NCBI GenBank assembly: GCA_031361295.1
Contig: JANMCN010000276.1
Coordinates: forward strand, 11,958 to 75,957
Origin: JALZOC01 sp031361295
Lineage (GTDB): Bacteria > Acidobacteriota > Vicinamibacteria > Vicinamibacterales > 2-12-FULL-66-21
Length of the DNA: 64,000 nucleotides
Reading direction: 5' to 3'
This document shows, piece by piece, positions 17,618 to 25,548 of the stretch. The translations under genes were made by a program, and so were the position numbers. The notes under the pieces were generated by a model. It was not told where the DNA came from and searched no databases. It was given only the letters and a program-made list of their open reading frames with translations. Numbering within the stretch: position 1 is the first letter of the stretch; each line of letters starts with the position of its first letter.

Positions 17618-19576
17618 CTAGTGTTCTTTGGGATCTTCCAGGTAGGTGTAGCCACCCAGGCCGTCTTCGTAGAATTCGAGGAGACGGCCTGATTCTTCGT
17701 AGCTGATCCGTCCTTCGCGCACCGCGAGCTCGACGTCCTGTCGAAGCTTGCGGACGAGCGTGTCGGCATCGAATTCCACGTAGTCGAGCACCTCTTTGAC
17801 CGTATCTCCCTTGATGACGGCGTCGAGCACGACGCTGCCTCGCGCATCGAGGCTGACGTGCACGGCGTGCGTATCGCCGAACAGGTTGTGGAGGTCTCCG
17901 AGGATTTCCTGGTAGGCGCCGATCAGGAACACCCCGAGGTAATACGGCTCGCCGTTGACCGTGTGGAGGGGCAGGGTCCGCTTCACATCCCGCCGGTCGA
18001 TGAACTGATCGATCTTTCCGTCCGAATCGCACGTGATGTCGCCGAGGACCGCGTGATGATTCGGGGGCGTGTTGAGCCGGTGGATGGGCATCACCGGGAA
18101 CAGCTGCTTGATGGCCCAGCTGTCGGGGCACGACTGGAAGAGTGAGAAGTTGCAGAAATACGTGTCCGCCATCGTGTCGTCGAGACCCTGCAGGTCCTCC
18201 GGCACGTCGTCCATCTGCGCCACGAGCTTGCGCAGCTTGACGAGAATCGCCCAGTACAGGTTCTCGGCCTGGCAGCGCTGTTCGAGCGGCAGGTAGCCGC
18301 CCGTGAACAGGTTGAGCGCCATGTCGAGAGCCTGCTGCGCGTCGTGGAATCCTTCGAGCGCGTTGCGGGCGTTCAGGTTCTGGTAGGTTTCGAGCAGGTC
18401 GATGACGGGCTGCTCCGCTTCGTCCGGCTTGATCGAATCAGGAATCTTCTCGTCGCCAAAGGAGGACACGCCCAGCACGTTGAAGATGAGCACGCTGTGA
18501 TACGCGACGATGGCGCGGCCGCTCTCCGAGATGATGGTGGGATGCTTGACCTTCTCGTCGTTGCAGACGGTCTGGATGTGATAGACGACGTCGTTCGCGT
18601 ACTCTTCGAGCGTGTAGTTGACGCTCGATTCGAAGTTCGTCTGCGACCCGTCGTAGTCCACCCCCAGCCCGCCGCCGACGTCCAGGAACTCGAGGCCCGC
18701 GCCGGCCTTGACCAGCTCCGTGTAGACGCGAGCGGCCTCGTTCAGTGCGCCTTTGACGATCCGGATGTTCGGGATCTGGCTGCCGAGGTGAAAGTGCAGG
18801 AGCTTGAAGCAATCCTGCATGCCCCGTGACTTGAGCTCCTCGAGGCCGCGCAGCACTTCGGCGACCGTCAGGCCGAACTTCGACCGGTAGCCGCCCGAGC
18901 CCTGCCAACGGCCCCCGCCGCGCGCCGCGAGCTTCACCCGCATCCCGATCTGCGGTCGAACGCCCACCTTTTCGGCGTACTTCAGAATCAGGCCGAGCTC
19001 GGTGAACTTCTCGACGACCGGGATGACGTTGCGCCCGATCTTCTGGGCCAGCATCGCCATCTCGATGAACTCCGCGTCCTTGAAGCCGTTGCAGATGATG
19101 GGCGTGTCGTTATAAGCCTGGGCCATCACCGCCAGGAGCTCCGGCTTGGAGCCGGCCTCGAGGCCGAACCCATACTCGCGGCCGAAATCGAGCACTTCCT
19201 CGACGACCTGCCGCTGCTGGTTGACCTTGATCGGATAGACGCAGATGTACCGGCCGTCGTACTGGTGCTGCGTGATGGCGGCGCGGAACGCGTTGTGGAT
19301 ATCGCCGACCCGGTGACGCAGGATGTCGCTGAAGCGCAGGAGGACGGGAAGCCCGATGCCGCGTAACAGCAGGTGATCGGTGAGCTGCTTGAGGTCGATC
19401 GAACGAGCCGGATCCTTGGTGGGATGCACGAGCACGTGCCCCGCCGGTGAGATCGAGAAGTAGCCCTTACCCCAGCGGTCCACCTCGTAGAGATCGGTGG
19501 CGTCGCCGACGGTAAAAGCCTCGCCTGTCTTCCAGTTGCGATGGCCTCGCGCGGTGGTGCTGCTCACGCCGTTCAT
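17618..19576 (-). CDS. speA: Biosynthetic arginine decarboxylase
   Basis: A 652-residue PLP enzyme that converts arginine to agmatine, the first step of one putrescine/spermidine route. Length matches SpeA. The PLP lysine lies in YPIKVNQQRQVVEEV (~115). HFHLGSQIPN, DVGGGLGVDYDG, ESGRAIVAYHSVLIFN and ITCDSDGKIDQFID are further SpeA motifs, and the C-terminus ends in GYTYLEDPKE. I choose ATG 19576. The open frame continues 42 codons upstream only through heptad repeats and is not real protein. A GTG nine bases further in, seven bases after a TATCAT hexamer, is an alternative leaderless start. Agmatinase-type genes are not in the window. Confidence 0.95.
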   Translation of the reverse strand: MNGVSSTTARGHRNWKTGEAFTVGDATDLYEVDRWGKGYFSISPAGHVLVHPTKDPARSIDLKQLTDHLLLRGIGLPVLLRFSDILRHRVGDIHNAFRAAITQHQYDGRYICVYPIKVNQQRQVVEEVLDFGREYGFGLEAGSKPELLAVMAQAYNDTPIICNGFKDAEFIEMAMLAQKIGRNVIPVVEKFTELGLILKYAEKVGVRPQIGMRVKLAARGGGRWQGSGGYRSKFGLTVAEVLRGLEELKSRGMQDCFKLLHFHLGSQIPNIRIVKGALNEAARVYTELVKAGAGLEFLDVGGGLGVDYDGSQTNFESSVNYTLEEYANDVVYHIQTVCNDEKVKHPTIISESGRAIVAYHSVLIFNVLGVSSFGDEKIPDSIKPDEAEQPVIDLLETYQNLNARNALEGFHDAQQALDMALNLFTGGYLPLEQRCQAENLYWAILVKLRKLVAQMDDVPEDLQGLDDTMADTYFCNFSLFQSCPDSWAIKQLFPVMPIHRLNTPPNHHAVLGDITCDSDGKIDQFIDRRDVKRTLPLHTVNGEPYYLGVFLIGAYQEILGDLHNLFGDTHAVHVSLDARGSVVLDAVIKGDTVKEVLDYVEFDADTLVRKLRQDVELAVREGRISYEESGRLLEFYEDGLGGYTYLEDPKEH

Positions 19577-19616
19577 GATACACACGTTTTTTGGATCCCC
19601 GTGCGGAATCCGACGG

Positions 19617-19770
19617 AGTTTCCAGTCTCCAGTTCTCGGTTCCCAGTTCCCAGTTCCCAGTCTCAGTTCCCACGTTTCCAGTTCCCAGTTTTCAATTTCC
19701 AATTTCCAATTTCCAGTTCCGGTTATCCCCGTTCCCGGTTTCCAATTCCCGGTTTCCGGTTCGCCGCGCC
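19617..19770. repeat. Tandem heptanucleotide array, unit AGTTCCC
   Basis: About 20 near-perfect 7-base units of consensus AGTTCCC (variants AGTTTCC, AGTCTCC, AATTTCC, GGTTTCC) with a few phase slips. It sits upstream of speA, between speA and the divergent LytTR regulator. The reverse complement (GGGAACT) is the same unit as in the array at 60357-60426, so both belong to one family. The 7-base period creates artefactual open frames rich in Trp/Glu or Gln/Phe. Confidence 0.9.
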
Positions 19771-19875
19771 GAGTCCCGAATCGAGCCGGGTTTCGAGTTT
19801 CGAATCCCGAGCCCCCGAGCCCCCGATCCCTATTTCGAGTGTCCGAATCCGGACCCGCGCTGTCCGAGTCCGCTC
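19771..19875. repeat. Degenerate heptad array, unit near TTCGAGT / CCCCGAG
   Basis: Directly after the AGTTCCC array the sequence continues with a second, more diverged 7-base rhythm (GAGTCCC, GAATCGA, TTCGAGT, TTCGAAT, CCCGAGC, CCCCGAG, CCCCCGA, TTCGAGT). Similar degenerate units recur near 22839-22900. Boundaries are approximate. Confidence 0.5.
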
Positions 19876-20301
19876 ACTCGCGATGAAAGGTGCCTGCCCC
19901 GCAGAACGCCCCTGCCGGCGAGCGAGACGAAGGAGTTCGGGATGAACCGACGGGGTGAGGGACGGAACGCCGAATTCCAAGGACCAGTAACAGTTTGCGG
20001 CGGTGGCGACTGGCGCTGCGACCAGCGCTCGTCCTCCGTGGCGGGACGAATGCACCCCGAATGTCGCTTCACGGCAGCACAAAACGTCGCCAGTTACGTC
20101 TAACTCACGAGCGGTGCTTGGAAGCTGAGGCTGACCCTCGTCATGAAACCACCGGCCGACCAACGGCTCGACATGTACGGCACAGGCGCGGACCCGCGCC
20201 GGCGCAGCCCCACGCCAGGTCTCGCTCGCGGCGGCCGAATCGGCTGCCCGGAGCTTCCCCGGACAACCGGCCTGACCTCGCCCGCGCATGAGAACACGCA
20301 G

Positions 20302-21066
20302 ATGAAAAAGATGAGGACGCTCGTTGTCGACGACGAACCGCTCGCGCGTGAGCGGTTGACGTCGCTGCTGTTCACTGAGCCCGACATCGAGATTGTCGGG
20401 CACTGCCGCGACGGCGAGGAGGCGATCACGTCGATCATGGAGCTCGCGCCGGACCTGGTCTTCCTCGACGTGCAGATGCCGCTGACGAACGGCTTCGAGG
20501 TGATCGAGGCGGTGGGTCCCGAGCGGATGCCGCTCGTCATCTTCGTCACGGCGTACGATCAGCACGCGCTCAGGGCGTTCGAGGTGCGTGCGCTCGATTA
20601 CCTGCTGAAGCCGTTCGACCGGGAGCGCTTCACAGAGGCCCTGCAGCGCGCCCGCAGGCAGATCGAACGCGATGAAACCGGCGACCTGGGCCGCCGCCTG
20701 CTCGCACTCGTGAAAGACCTGCGGAAGGACCAGCCCAGGGCGGAACGCCTCGTCGTCAAGGATGGCGGACGGCTGTTCTTCCTGAGGACGAACGACATCG
20801 ACTGGATCGAGGCGGCCGGTAACTACGTGCGGCTGCACGTCGGCAACACGTCGCACCTCCTGCGCGAGACCATGAACGCGATCGAGGGACGCCTCGACCC
20901 GGAGACATTCTTCCGCATCCACCGGTCGCGGATCGTGAACATGGAGCGGGTCCAGGAACTGCAGCCCTGGCTGAATGGGGAATATTCGGTGTTACTCCGG
21001 ACGGGGACGCGCCTCATCCTCAGCCGCGGGTACCGCGAAAGGCTGCAGGACAGGCTCAAAGCGTGA
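20302..21066 (+). CDS. LytTR-family response regulator
   Basis: A 254-residue two-component regulator. The receiver domain has the acidic pair in VVDDEPLARE, the phosphoacceptor Asp in LVFLDVQMPLTNG, Thr in FVTAYD and the conserved Lys in YLLKPFDRE. A linker follows, then a LytTR DNA-binding domain (RLVVKDGGRLFFL, IDWIEAAGNYVRLH, FFRIHRSRIVN, GEYSVLLRTGTRLILSRGYRERL). I choose ATG 20302, where receiver homology begins; the longer upstream frame is low-quality. LytTR regulators usually pair with a membrane LytS/AlgZ-type kinase, but none is adjacent, so the cognate kinase must be elsewhere. Confidence 0.93.
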   Translation: MKKMRTLVVDDEPLARERLTSLLFTEPDIEIVGHCRDGEEAITSIMELAPDLVFLDVQMPLTNGFEVIEAVGPERMPLVIFVTAYDQHALRAFEVRALDYLLKPFDRERFTEALQRARRQIERDETGDLGRRLLALVKDLRKDQPRAERLVVKDGGRLFFLRTNDIDWIEAAGNYVRLHVGNTSHLLRETMNAIEGRLDPETFFRIHRSRIVNMERVQELQPWLNGEYSVLLRTGTRLILSRGYRERLQDRLKA

Positions 21067-21232
21067 GGACGCTGATACGTCCCCCTTGGTCCCACGGACG
21101 GATTCGTAATTCGCCGCCAAGGACCGTCAGCCGCCCGACCGCGTTGTCGCGCGACCAGGGAAGATTGCGGCCGGTTTTCGCCGGTACTCTCCTTGCCTCG
21201 GAACCCATCGTCCTTGCTTTGGGAGGCACACG

Positions 21233-21640
21233 ATGGATGCGGCCGCAACGCCTCGTACGACTCCGCTGGATCCGCCTCAATGGGCGGTCCGGCCCGGGCG
21301 CCTCGCGGTCCTGATCGTGAGCGGAGACGCCGTCGTGCGCGCGATGGCCACGAGGGAACTTGGATATTTCGGCTACGCGGTCACGTGTGCCGTGCACTCG
21401 GGGCATGCCCTGCTTGCCTGCCTGACGAGCGCGCGAATCGACGTCGCCTTCATCGAGGCGACCCTGGAGGACATGCCCGGCGCGGAGCTTGCCGGAACTC
21501 TGCGGCGTCACCGGCCAGACCTGCGTGTCGTCTTCCTGGCCCAGGCCGGCACACCAGACGCGCCCGGGGTGGTCGTGCGGCCCTTCACGGGGGATAACCT
21601 GGCCGCGGAACTCGACGTGCTTACCTTGATGGCATCTTGA
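21233..21640 (+). CDS. Degenerate receiver-domain protein
   Basis: A 135-residue single-domain protein whose core aligns with CheY-like receivers: a beta-1 VLIVSGD, helix with ELGYFGY, and FIEATLEDMPGAEL where LLDxxLPGMDGLEL is usual. The phosphoacceptor Asp is replaced by Glu, the first acidic pair is reduced to one Asp, and the essential Lys of the KPF motif is Arg (VVRPF). It should not be phosphorylated and may act as a constitutive adaptor. A GGGAGG Shine-Dalgarno lies nearby. It follows the LytTR regulator by 166 bases and overlaps the convergent LolA-like gene by 20 bases. Confidence 0.7.
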   Translation: MDAAATPRTTPLDPPQWAVRPGRLAVLIVSGDAVVRAMATRELGYFGYAVTCAVHSGHALLACLTSARIDVAFIEATLEDMPGAELAGTLRRHRPDLRVVFLAQAGTPDAPGVVVRPFTGDNLAAELDVLTLMAS

Positions 21641-22361
21641 ACAGCGAATCGTCCGCCGGCACGTTGAACTCCACCTTGTCGAGTGTCGTGGAGGCGCTGA
21701 CCGTGCCGTTGACGAGCTGGCGAATGCTGAACGGAATCATCCGGCCGTCCACCTCGCGGTAGTCCCCCAGTTGTGTCTCGATGGTGGTCGGCCGTCCGCC
21801 GGACGTGACCGTGACGGAGATGGCTCGCTCGAGGCCCGTTGCGGCATCGAGGTAGTACTGCTGCGGAGGCCCCCCTTTCTTGGTGACCGTGAGGTGGAAC
21901 ACGTCATGACCGTCGCGCTGTTCCTTCCCGACGAGCTCGATGCGGTGCCCCTTCTCCTTGTAATCGACGAACACGCTGTCGAACTCCGCGTCCTGACGCG
22001 CGTAGGCGGCCTGAGAGCCCGGAGCTTCCTCCGGCGGCTGGGTGGCCCGCTGCATCCACAGCGAGACGCCGTCGAAGGCGCTGACCAGGGTCTCGCCGCC
22101 CGTCGCCTGTTCCCGTCGCATCATGTTCGGACGTTTCGCAAGCATCGTGATCGTGGCGGTCCTGGCCGCGGCAGCCGGGTCATCGGTGGCGCTGACGTGG
22201 CCGGTCATCCGGACGGTCGAGGTGGCCCGGATCTTTTCGAGGCCTCCCTTGGCCTTCAGGTTCATCCCGATGACTTGCTCCAGCGTCTGGGCGCTCGCCA
22301 CGGACGGCATCAGGCATGCCGCTACCCCGAGGGCGGCAATCAGGGTGAGTGTGCATCGCAT
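21621..22361 (-). CDS. Exported LolA-like outer-membrane lipoprotein-sorting family protein
   Basis: A 246-residue periplasmic protein. ATG 22361 gives a signal peptide with cleavage near VASAQT and has GGAGAG upstream; an earlier in-frame start adds a charged extension. The mature part has the LolA/LolB-like curved-sheet pattern seen in many acidobacterial proteins: KAKGGLEKIRATSTVRMTG, MLAKRPNMMRREQ, AFDGVSLWM, HRIELVGKEQRDGHDVFHLTVT, YYLDAATGLE, and DYREVDGRMIPFSIRQ. It probably binds a lipid or lipoprotein, but substrate and partner are unknown. Ends overlap the receiver-like gene. Confidence 0.8.
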   Translation of the reverse strand: MRCTLTLIAALGVAACLMPSVASAQTLEQVIGMNLKAKGGLEKIRATSTVRMTGHVSATDDPAAAARTATITMLAKRPNMMRREQATGGETLVSAFDGVSLWMQRATQPPEEAPGSQAAYARQDAEFDSVFVDYKEKGHRIELVGKEQRDGHDVFHLTVTKKGGPPQQYYLDAATGLERAISVTVTSGGRPTTIETQLGDYREVDGRMIPFSIRQLVNGTVSASTTLDKVEFNVPADDSLFKMPSR

Positions 22362-22501
22362 GGAAGATCTCTCCAAGGAGGGAAGGCGCTGGATCCTCAA
22401 TTGTTACATACAGCTGTGCGTCTGACGCCGTACATACCAGAACGCATGAGGACGGTCGCCCGTGCCTCACGCGTTCTCGAAACCCGCCGTGCGTGCGTCC
22501 G

Positions 22502-22759
22502 CTACACGCGTCGGCGAACCATCATCCGGTAGACCGCCAGAAGGATGATGGCGCCAAGAATGGACATGATGTAACCGGCGCCCGAGCTCTGGTTGGGACT
22601 GCCACCCGTAAATGCGCGGCCGATAAAGCCCCCGATGAGCGAGCCGGCGATACCGAGCAGTATGGTGACGATGAACCCGCCCGGATCCTTTCCCGGCATC
22701 ACAAGCTTGGCGATGAATCCGACCACCAACCCGAACACGATCCACGACAGAATAGCCAT
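22502..22759 (-). CDS. GlsB/YeaQ/YmgE-family small membrane protein
   Basis: An 85-residue membrane protein of the transglycosylase-associated (YeaQ/YmgE, GlsB) family, often linked to envelope stress. Three hydrophobic segments: residues 1-20, 27-50 and 62-80. Family signatures are VGFIAKLVMPGKDPGG and GIAGSLIGGFIGR. ATG 22759 follows AAGGGGGG at suitable spacing; a much longer upstream frame is spurious and overlaps ogt. Biochemical role unknown. Confidence 0.88.
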   Translation of the reverse strand: MAILSWIVFGLVVGFIAKLVMPGKDPGGFIVTILLGIAGSLIGGFIGRAFTGGSPNQSSGAGYIMSILGAIILLAVYRMMVRRRV

Positions 22760-22943
22760 CGCTCGTCCCCCCTTCGTTCCTCGGCCGAGTCCTATGCAAG
22801 CGGGCGACCACAGCGCAATGGAAGAGGCGCCTGAAGTGGGTTCCGGCTTCGGGGTTCGGATCCCGGACACTCGTGGCCCGGAGGTCCGAGTACGGCTGAA
22901 TTCGCGTTCGGCAACGGCAAACAACGGGACCGGACCGCTGCGA

Positions 22944-23501
22944 TCAGGCGAGCCGGAGTCGGCACCCCTCGTGTTCCAACAGCCAGCGTTTGCGGTCCAG
23001 GCCACCCCCGTACCCCGTGAGAGTCCCGTTCGAGCCAATGACGCGGTGGCACGGGACGACCAGGGCCACGGGGTTCGCGCCGTTCGCGGCGCCAACCGCG
23101 CGTACGGCACGGGGCGCGTCGATCGCACGCGCCAGTTCGGCGTAAGAGGCCGTGCGTCCGGCACGGATCCGGCGAAGACCCGCCCAGACCTTCTTCTGGA
23201 AGGACGTCCCGGTGAGCTCGACCTCCAGGCGGTCGAGCGCCTCGAGGTCGCCGGCGAAGTAGGCCAGGAGCGCGGTGACCCCGCCGCCCGGATCGCCGTG
23301 GATCTCGATCGATTCATCCGGATAGCCACGCGCCAGGCGATCGCGGACAGTCCGATCGTCGGCGTCGAACTGCAGCACACACACGCGCGCATCGCGGGCG
23401 GCCAGGGTCAGCGGCCCCACGGGCGACGCGATCCGCGCGATCCCGATCACACTGGCTATTGTACTGAGGCTCGGCCGCGCGGGAATCGCATTCCCGGTCA
23501 T
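22944..23501 (-). CDS. ogt: Methylated-DNA--protein-cysteine methyltransferase
   Basis: A 185-residue suicide DNA-repair protein that removes O6-alkyl groups from guanine. The alkyl-accepting Cys is C151 in VVPCHRVIGSNG. The helix-turn-helix with the arginine finger is ASYAELARAI...RAVRAVGAANGANP, and TGYGGGLDRKRWLLEHE closes the active site. The N-terminal domain is of the Ogt type, without an Ada regulatory domain. Start at ATG 23501; the first ~20 residues are not conserved and translation might begin slightly later. Confidence 0.93.
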   Translation of the reverse strand: MTGNAIPARPSLSTIASVIGIARIASPVGPLTLAARDARVCVLQFDADDRTVRDRLARGYPDESIEIHGDPGGGVTALLAYFAGDLEALDRLEVELTGTSFQKKVWAGLRRIRAGRTASYAELARAIDAPRAVRAVGAANGANPVALVVPCHRVIGSNGTLTGYGGGLDRKRWLLEHEGCRLRLA

Positions 23502-23621
23502 GGGGCAGGGGCTCTTCGTCGTGATCTCCGGATTCGGCTCGCAGTGCCCGCCCTCCGGCGGAGGCCGGATCGCGAACCTGGCAGGGTCCTCGACGCCCGG
23601 TGAGGACGTCGGCGGCGTGAA

Positions 23622-24260
23622 TCAGGCGTGGGCGCGGCGATCCTGAACGGCGAAGAGCGTGGGCATCCGGTGTTGGAGGAAGGCGACGGCATGGCTGCCG
23701 GGAGACGCTCCGCTGAAGATTGTCGAAAGCGTGAAGTAGACGAGCCCTGCGATGCCTGTCGACGCCCAGAAGCCGGCACCGACGATCGCCGCACCGGCGC
23801 CAGCCAGGGAGAGCGTGCATGCGATGTCGATCGACGCGGACACTGTGCGCGGCGCGAGCCGGATGCGGCGTGCCCTCACTTCCGCCTTGCGCTCGCGTGC
23901 CACGGCGCGGCGATCGCCCTGGGGCGGCAGCAGCGACGCCTCGTCGACGCTCTCCGGGTCGTGGCCGATCAGCTCGGCCTGCGCCTTGATGATGCGCGCG
24001 ACGCGGCGGTCTCCGATGTCGGGGAAGAGCCGGCAGAATTCATCGACGACTTCGTCGGCGTCGAGGCCGATCGCCTTGGCATAGTCGCGCACGAACGCGC
24101 GCGCGAAGATGCCCGACGGCCATTTCGAGAAATCGTTGCGCTCGAGACCGATCCAGAGGTCGGCGCCGACCTTGGTGACGGTGACGATGGTGCCGAGCGA
24201 GATGCCGCGACGCTCACGTTCGCTGCGCAACCGGGGTCCGAAGGTATCGTGTTCCGACAT
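23622..24260 (-). CDS. HTH (RodZ/HTH_25-like) membrane protein with RDD-like C-terminus
   Basis: A 212-residue protein. Residues about 6-75 form an HTH_25/XRE-type helix-turn-helix like the RodZ N-terminus: FGPRLRSERERRGISLGTI, WIGLERNDFSKWPSGIFARAFVRDYAKAIGLD, FCRLFPD. A charged linker follows, then two hydrophobic segments (about 140-185). The pattern RIRLAPRTVSASIDIA followed by the two helices resembles the start of an RDD domain (Arg, Ser/Ala, Ile-Asp). So it may be a membrane-tethered DNA- or cytoskeleton-binding protein. ATG 24260 chosen because homology starts there; weak ribosome site. Confidence 0.7.
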   Translation of the reverse strand: MSEHDTFGPRLRSERERRGISLGTIVTVTKVGADLWIGLERNDFSKWPSGIFARAFVRDYAKAIGLDADEVVDEFCRLFPDIGDRRVARIIKAQAELIGHDPESVDEASLLPPQGDRRAVARERKAEVRARRIRLAPRTVSASIDIACTLSLAGAGAAIVGAGFWASTGIAGLVYFTLSTIFSGASPGSHAVAFLQHRMPTLFAVQDRRAHA

Positions 24261-24441
24261 AGCGGGGACCATGTCAGGGAGCAATTTCCAGGCCGGCCGG
24301 CCGAGCTCGAATTCCTCAATGTTTGTGCGGCCGACACCGAAACGTACGTGCAGTTTTGTAAGCGACATCCAAATCCGGAATCCGGATCGTTGGTTTTCTC
24401 CGCCCCGCTTTGCGTTTGTCAGACGCGCCTGAGATGATCGG

Positions 24442-25548
24442 GTGATGCCGACGCTCTGTCTGTCGCTCCACGCCGGCTATGGGTGCCGACACACAGGGAG
24501 CTGCTGCCGCACGTGGACGGTTCCGGCGGAGCCGCAGATCGTGGAGCTCGTCACGGCCGGCTCCGTAGTGTCCCGGGCCGCCGGATCGCTGTTCGTCAGG
24601 GCCGGTCCCGCCGACGCCGCCGCGCCGTGGACCATCGCGCGCGACCACAGCGGACGCTGTGTGTTCTTCGATCGCGATGGACGCCGGCTCTGCGCCATTC
24701 ACGAGGCCGCCGGTGCCCGCGCGCTCCCCTCGGCGTGCCGTCACTTTCCGCGGGTCGTGCTGCGCGACGGCCGGGGCACCTTGATGTCCCTCTCGCACTT
24801 CTGTCCGACGGCAGCCGCGCTGTTGTGCGAGCCAAATGCCTCGGCCATCGTCGAAGCCGGGGATAACCTGCGACTCGAAGAGCCCGTCGAGGGACTGGAC
24901 GCCAGGCGTGCCCTGCCACCGCTCGTGAGGCCAGGACTCCTCAGCGACCTCGAAGGCTACGACGCCTGGGAGCGCGCCTGCGTCGCCGTCCTCGCGCGGA
25001 CTGATCTGACGTGGGAGCGGGCACTCGATCTGGTGGCGGCGGGCACGGAACAAGTCCGGCGGTGGCAGCCGGGCACGTGCCCGCTCGCCGCTGTCGTCGC
25101 GACCGCATTCGCCTCGGCGCGTCACGCGGACGGCGTGGACCCGCACGCGCAGCGCCGCACGATGAAGACGCTCCGCCTGCTCGCCGGGTCGCGCGCGTCG
25201 GACGCCCTGGCGGAGATCGACGGGTTCGAGGCGTACTGGTCGAAGCTGGTCAGCCCGCGGTCCGGCTGCTGGGACTCCGCGATGCGGAATTACCTGGCGG
25301 CTCGGGTCTTCGGGAACTGGATCGCGTACCAGGGGCGCGGACTGCGGTCCATCGTGGAATGGTTGCGGACCTGTGCAGCCGCCGTGCGCCAGGACGCCGT
25401 GCGGCGCGCGCGTGCGCGCCAGTCGATCACCACGCGGCAGGAATTCCTCGAGAGCTTCCGGGCGGCGGACCTGCTCCTCCTGCACGGCATCGATACCCAG
25501 GCGTTCGCACGACAGGTGATGGCGCTCGAAGGCCCGGACCCGCGATGA
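24442..25548 (+). CDS. YkgJ-type cysteine-cluster protein
   Basis: A 368-residue protein with an N-terminal cysteine cluster of the YkgJ/UPF0153 (putative zinc- or iron-chelating) type: GYGCRHTGSCCRTW (residues about 14-27), GRCVFFD, RLCAIHEAAGARALPSACRHFPR and SHFCPTAA. The long C-terminal helical part is like that of the flagellin lysine-N-methylase (FliB)-type relatives, but no flagellar gene is nearby, so function is open. Start could be GTG 24442 or ATG 24445. The stop overlaps the pepT start as ATGA, which suggests translational coupling. Confidence 0.75.
   Translation: MMPTLCLSLHAGYGCRHTGSCCRTWTVPAEPQIVELVTAGSVVSRAAGSLFVRAGPADAAAPWTIARDHSGRCVFFDRDGRRLCAIHEAAGARALPSACRHFPRVVLRDGRGTLMSLSHFCPTAAALLCEPNASAIVEAGDNLRLEEPVEGLDARRALPPLVRPGLLSDLEGYDAWERACVAVLARTDLTWERALDLVAAGTEQVRRWQPGTCPLAAVVATAFASARHADGVDPHAQRRTMKTLRLLAGSRASDALAEIDGFEAYWSKLVSPRSGCWDSAMRNYLAARVFGNWIAYQGRGLRSIVEWLRTCAAAVRQDAVRRARARQSITTRQEFLESFRAADLLLLHGIDTQAFARQVMALEGPDPR

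Larger units (their letters stand above)
19577..20301. other. 725-base intergenic region without a recognisable gene
   Basis: Between divergent speA and the LytTR regulator. The first 300 bases hold the two heptad arrays described separately. The remainder (about 19876-20301) contains open frames on both strands, but none shows a family motif or a Shine-Dalgarno. A histidine kinase, the usual partner of a LytTR regulator, is not there. Confidence 0.6.

Noticed and set aside
17600..17618. GCCGGC hairpin between the bacilliredoxin gene and speA as terminator
   Set aside because: Only six-base arms that are self-palindromic, no T-run, and it overlaps the speA stop codon.
19723..20922. 399-codon minus-strand frame over the speA-LytTR gap
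   Set aside because: Mostly antisense to the LytTR regulator and continues into repeats; not a histidine kinase.
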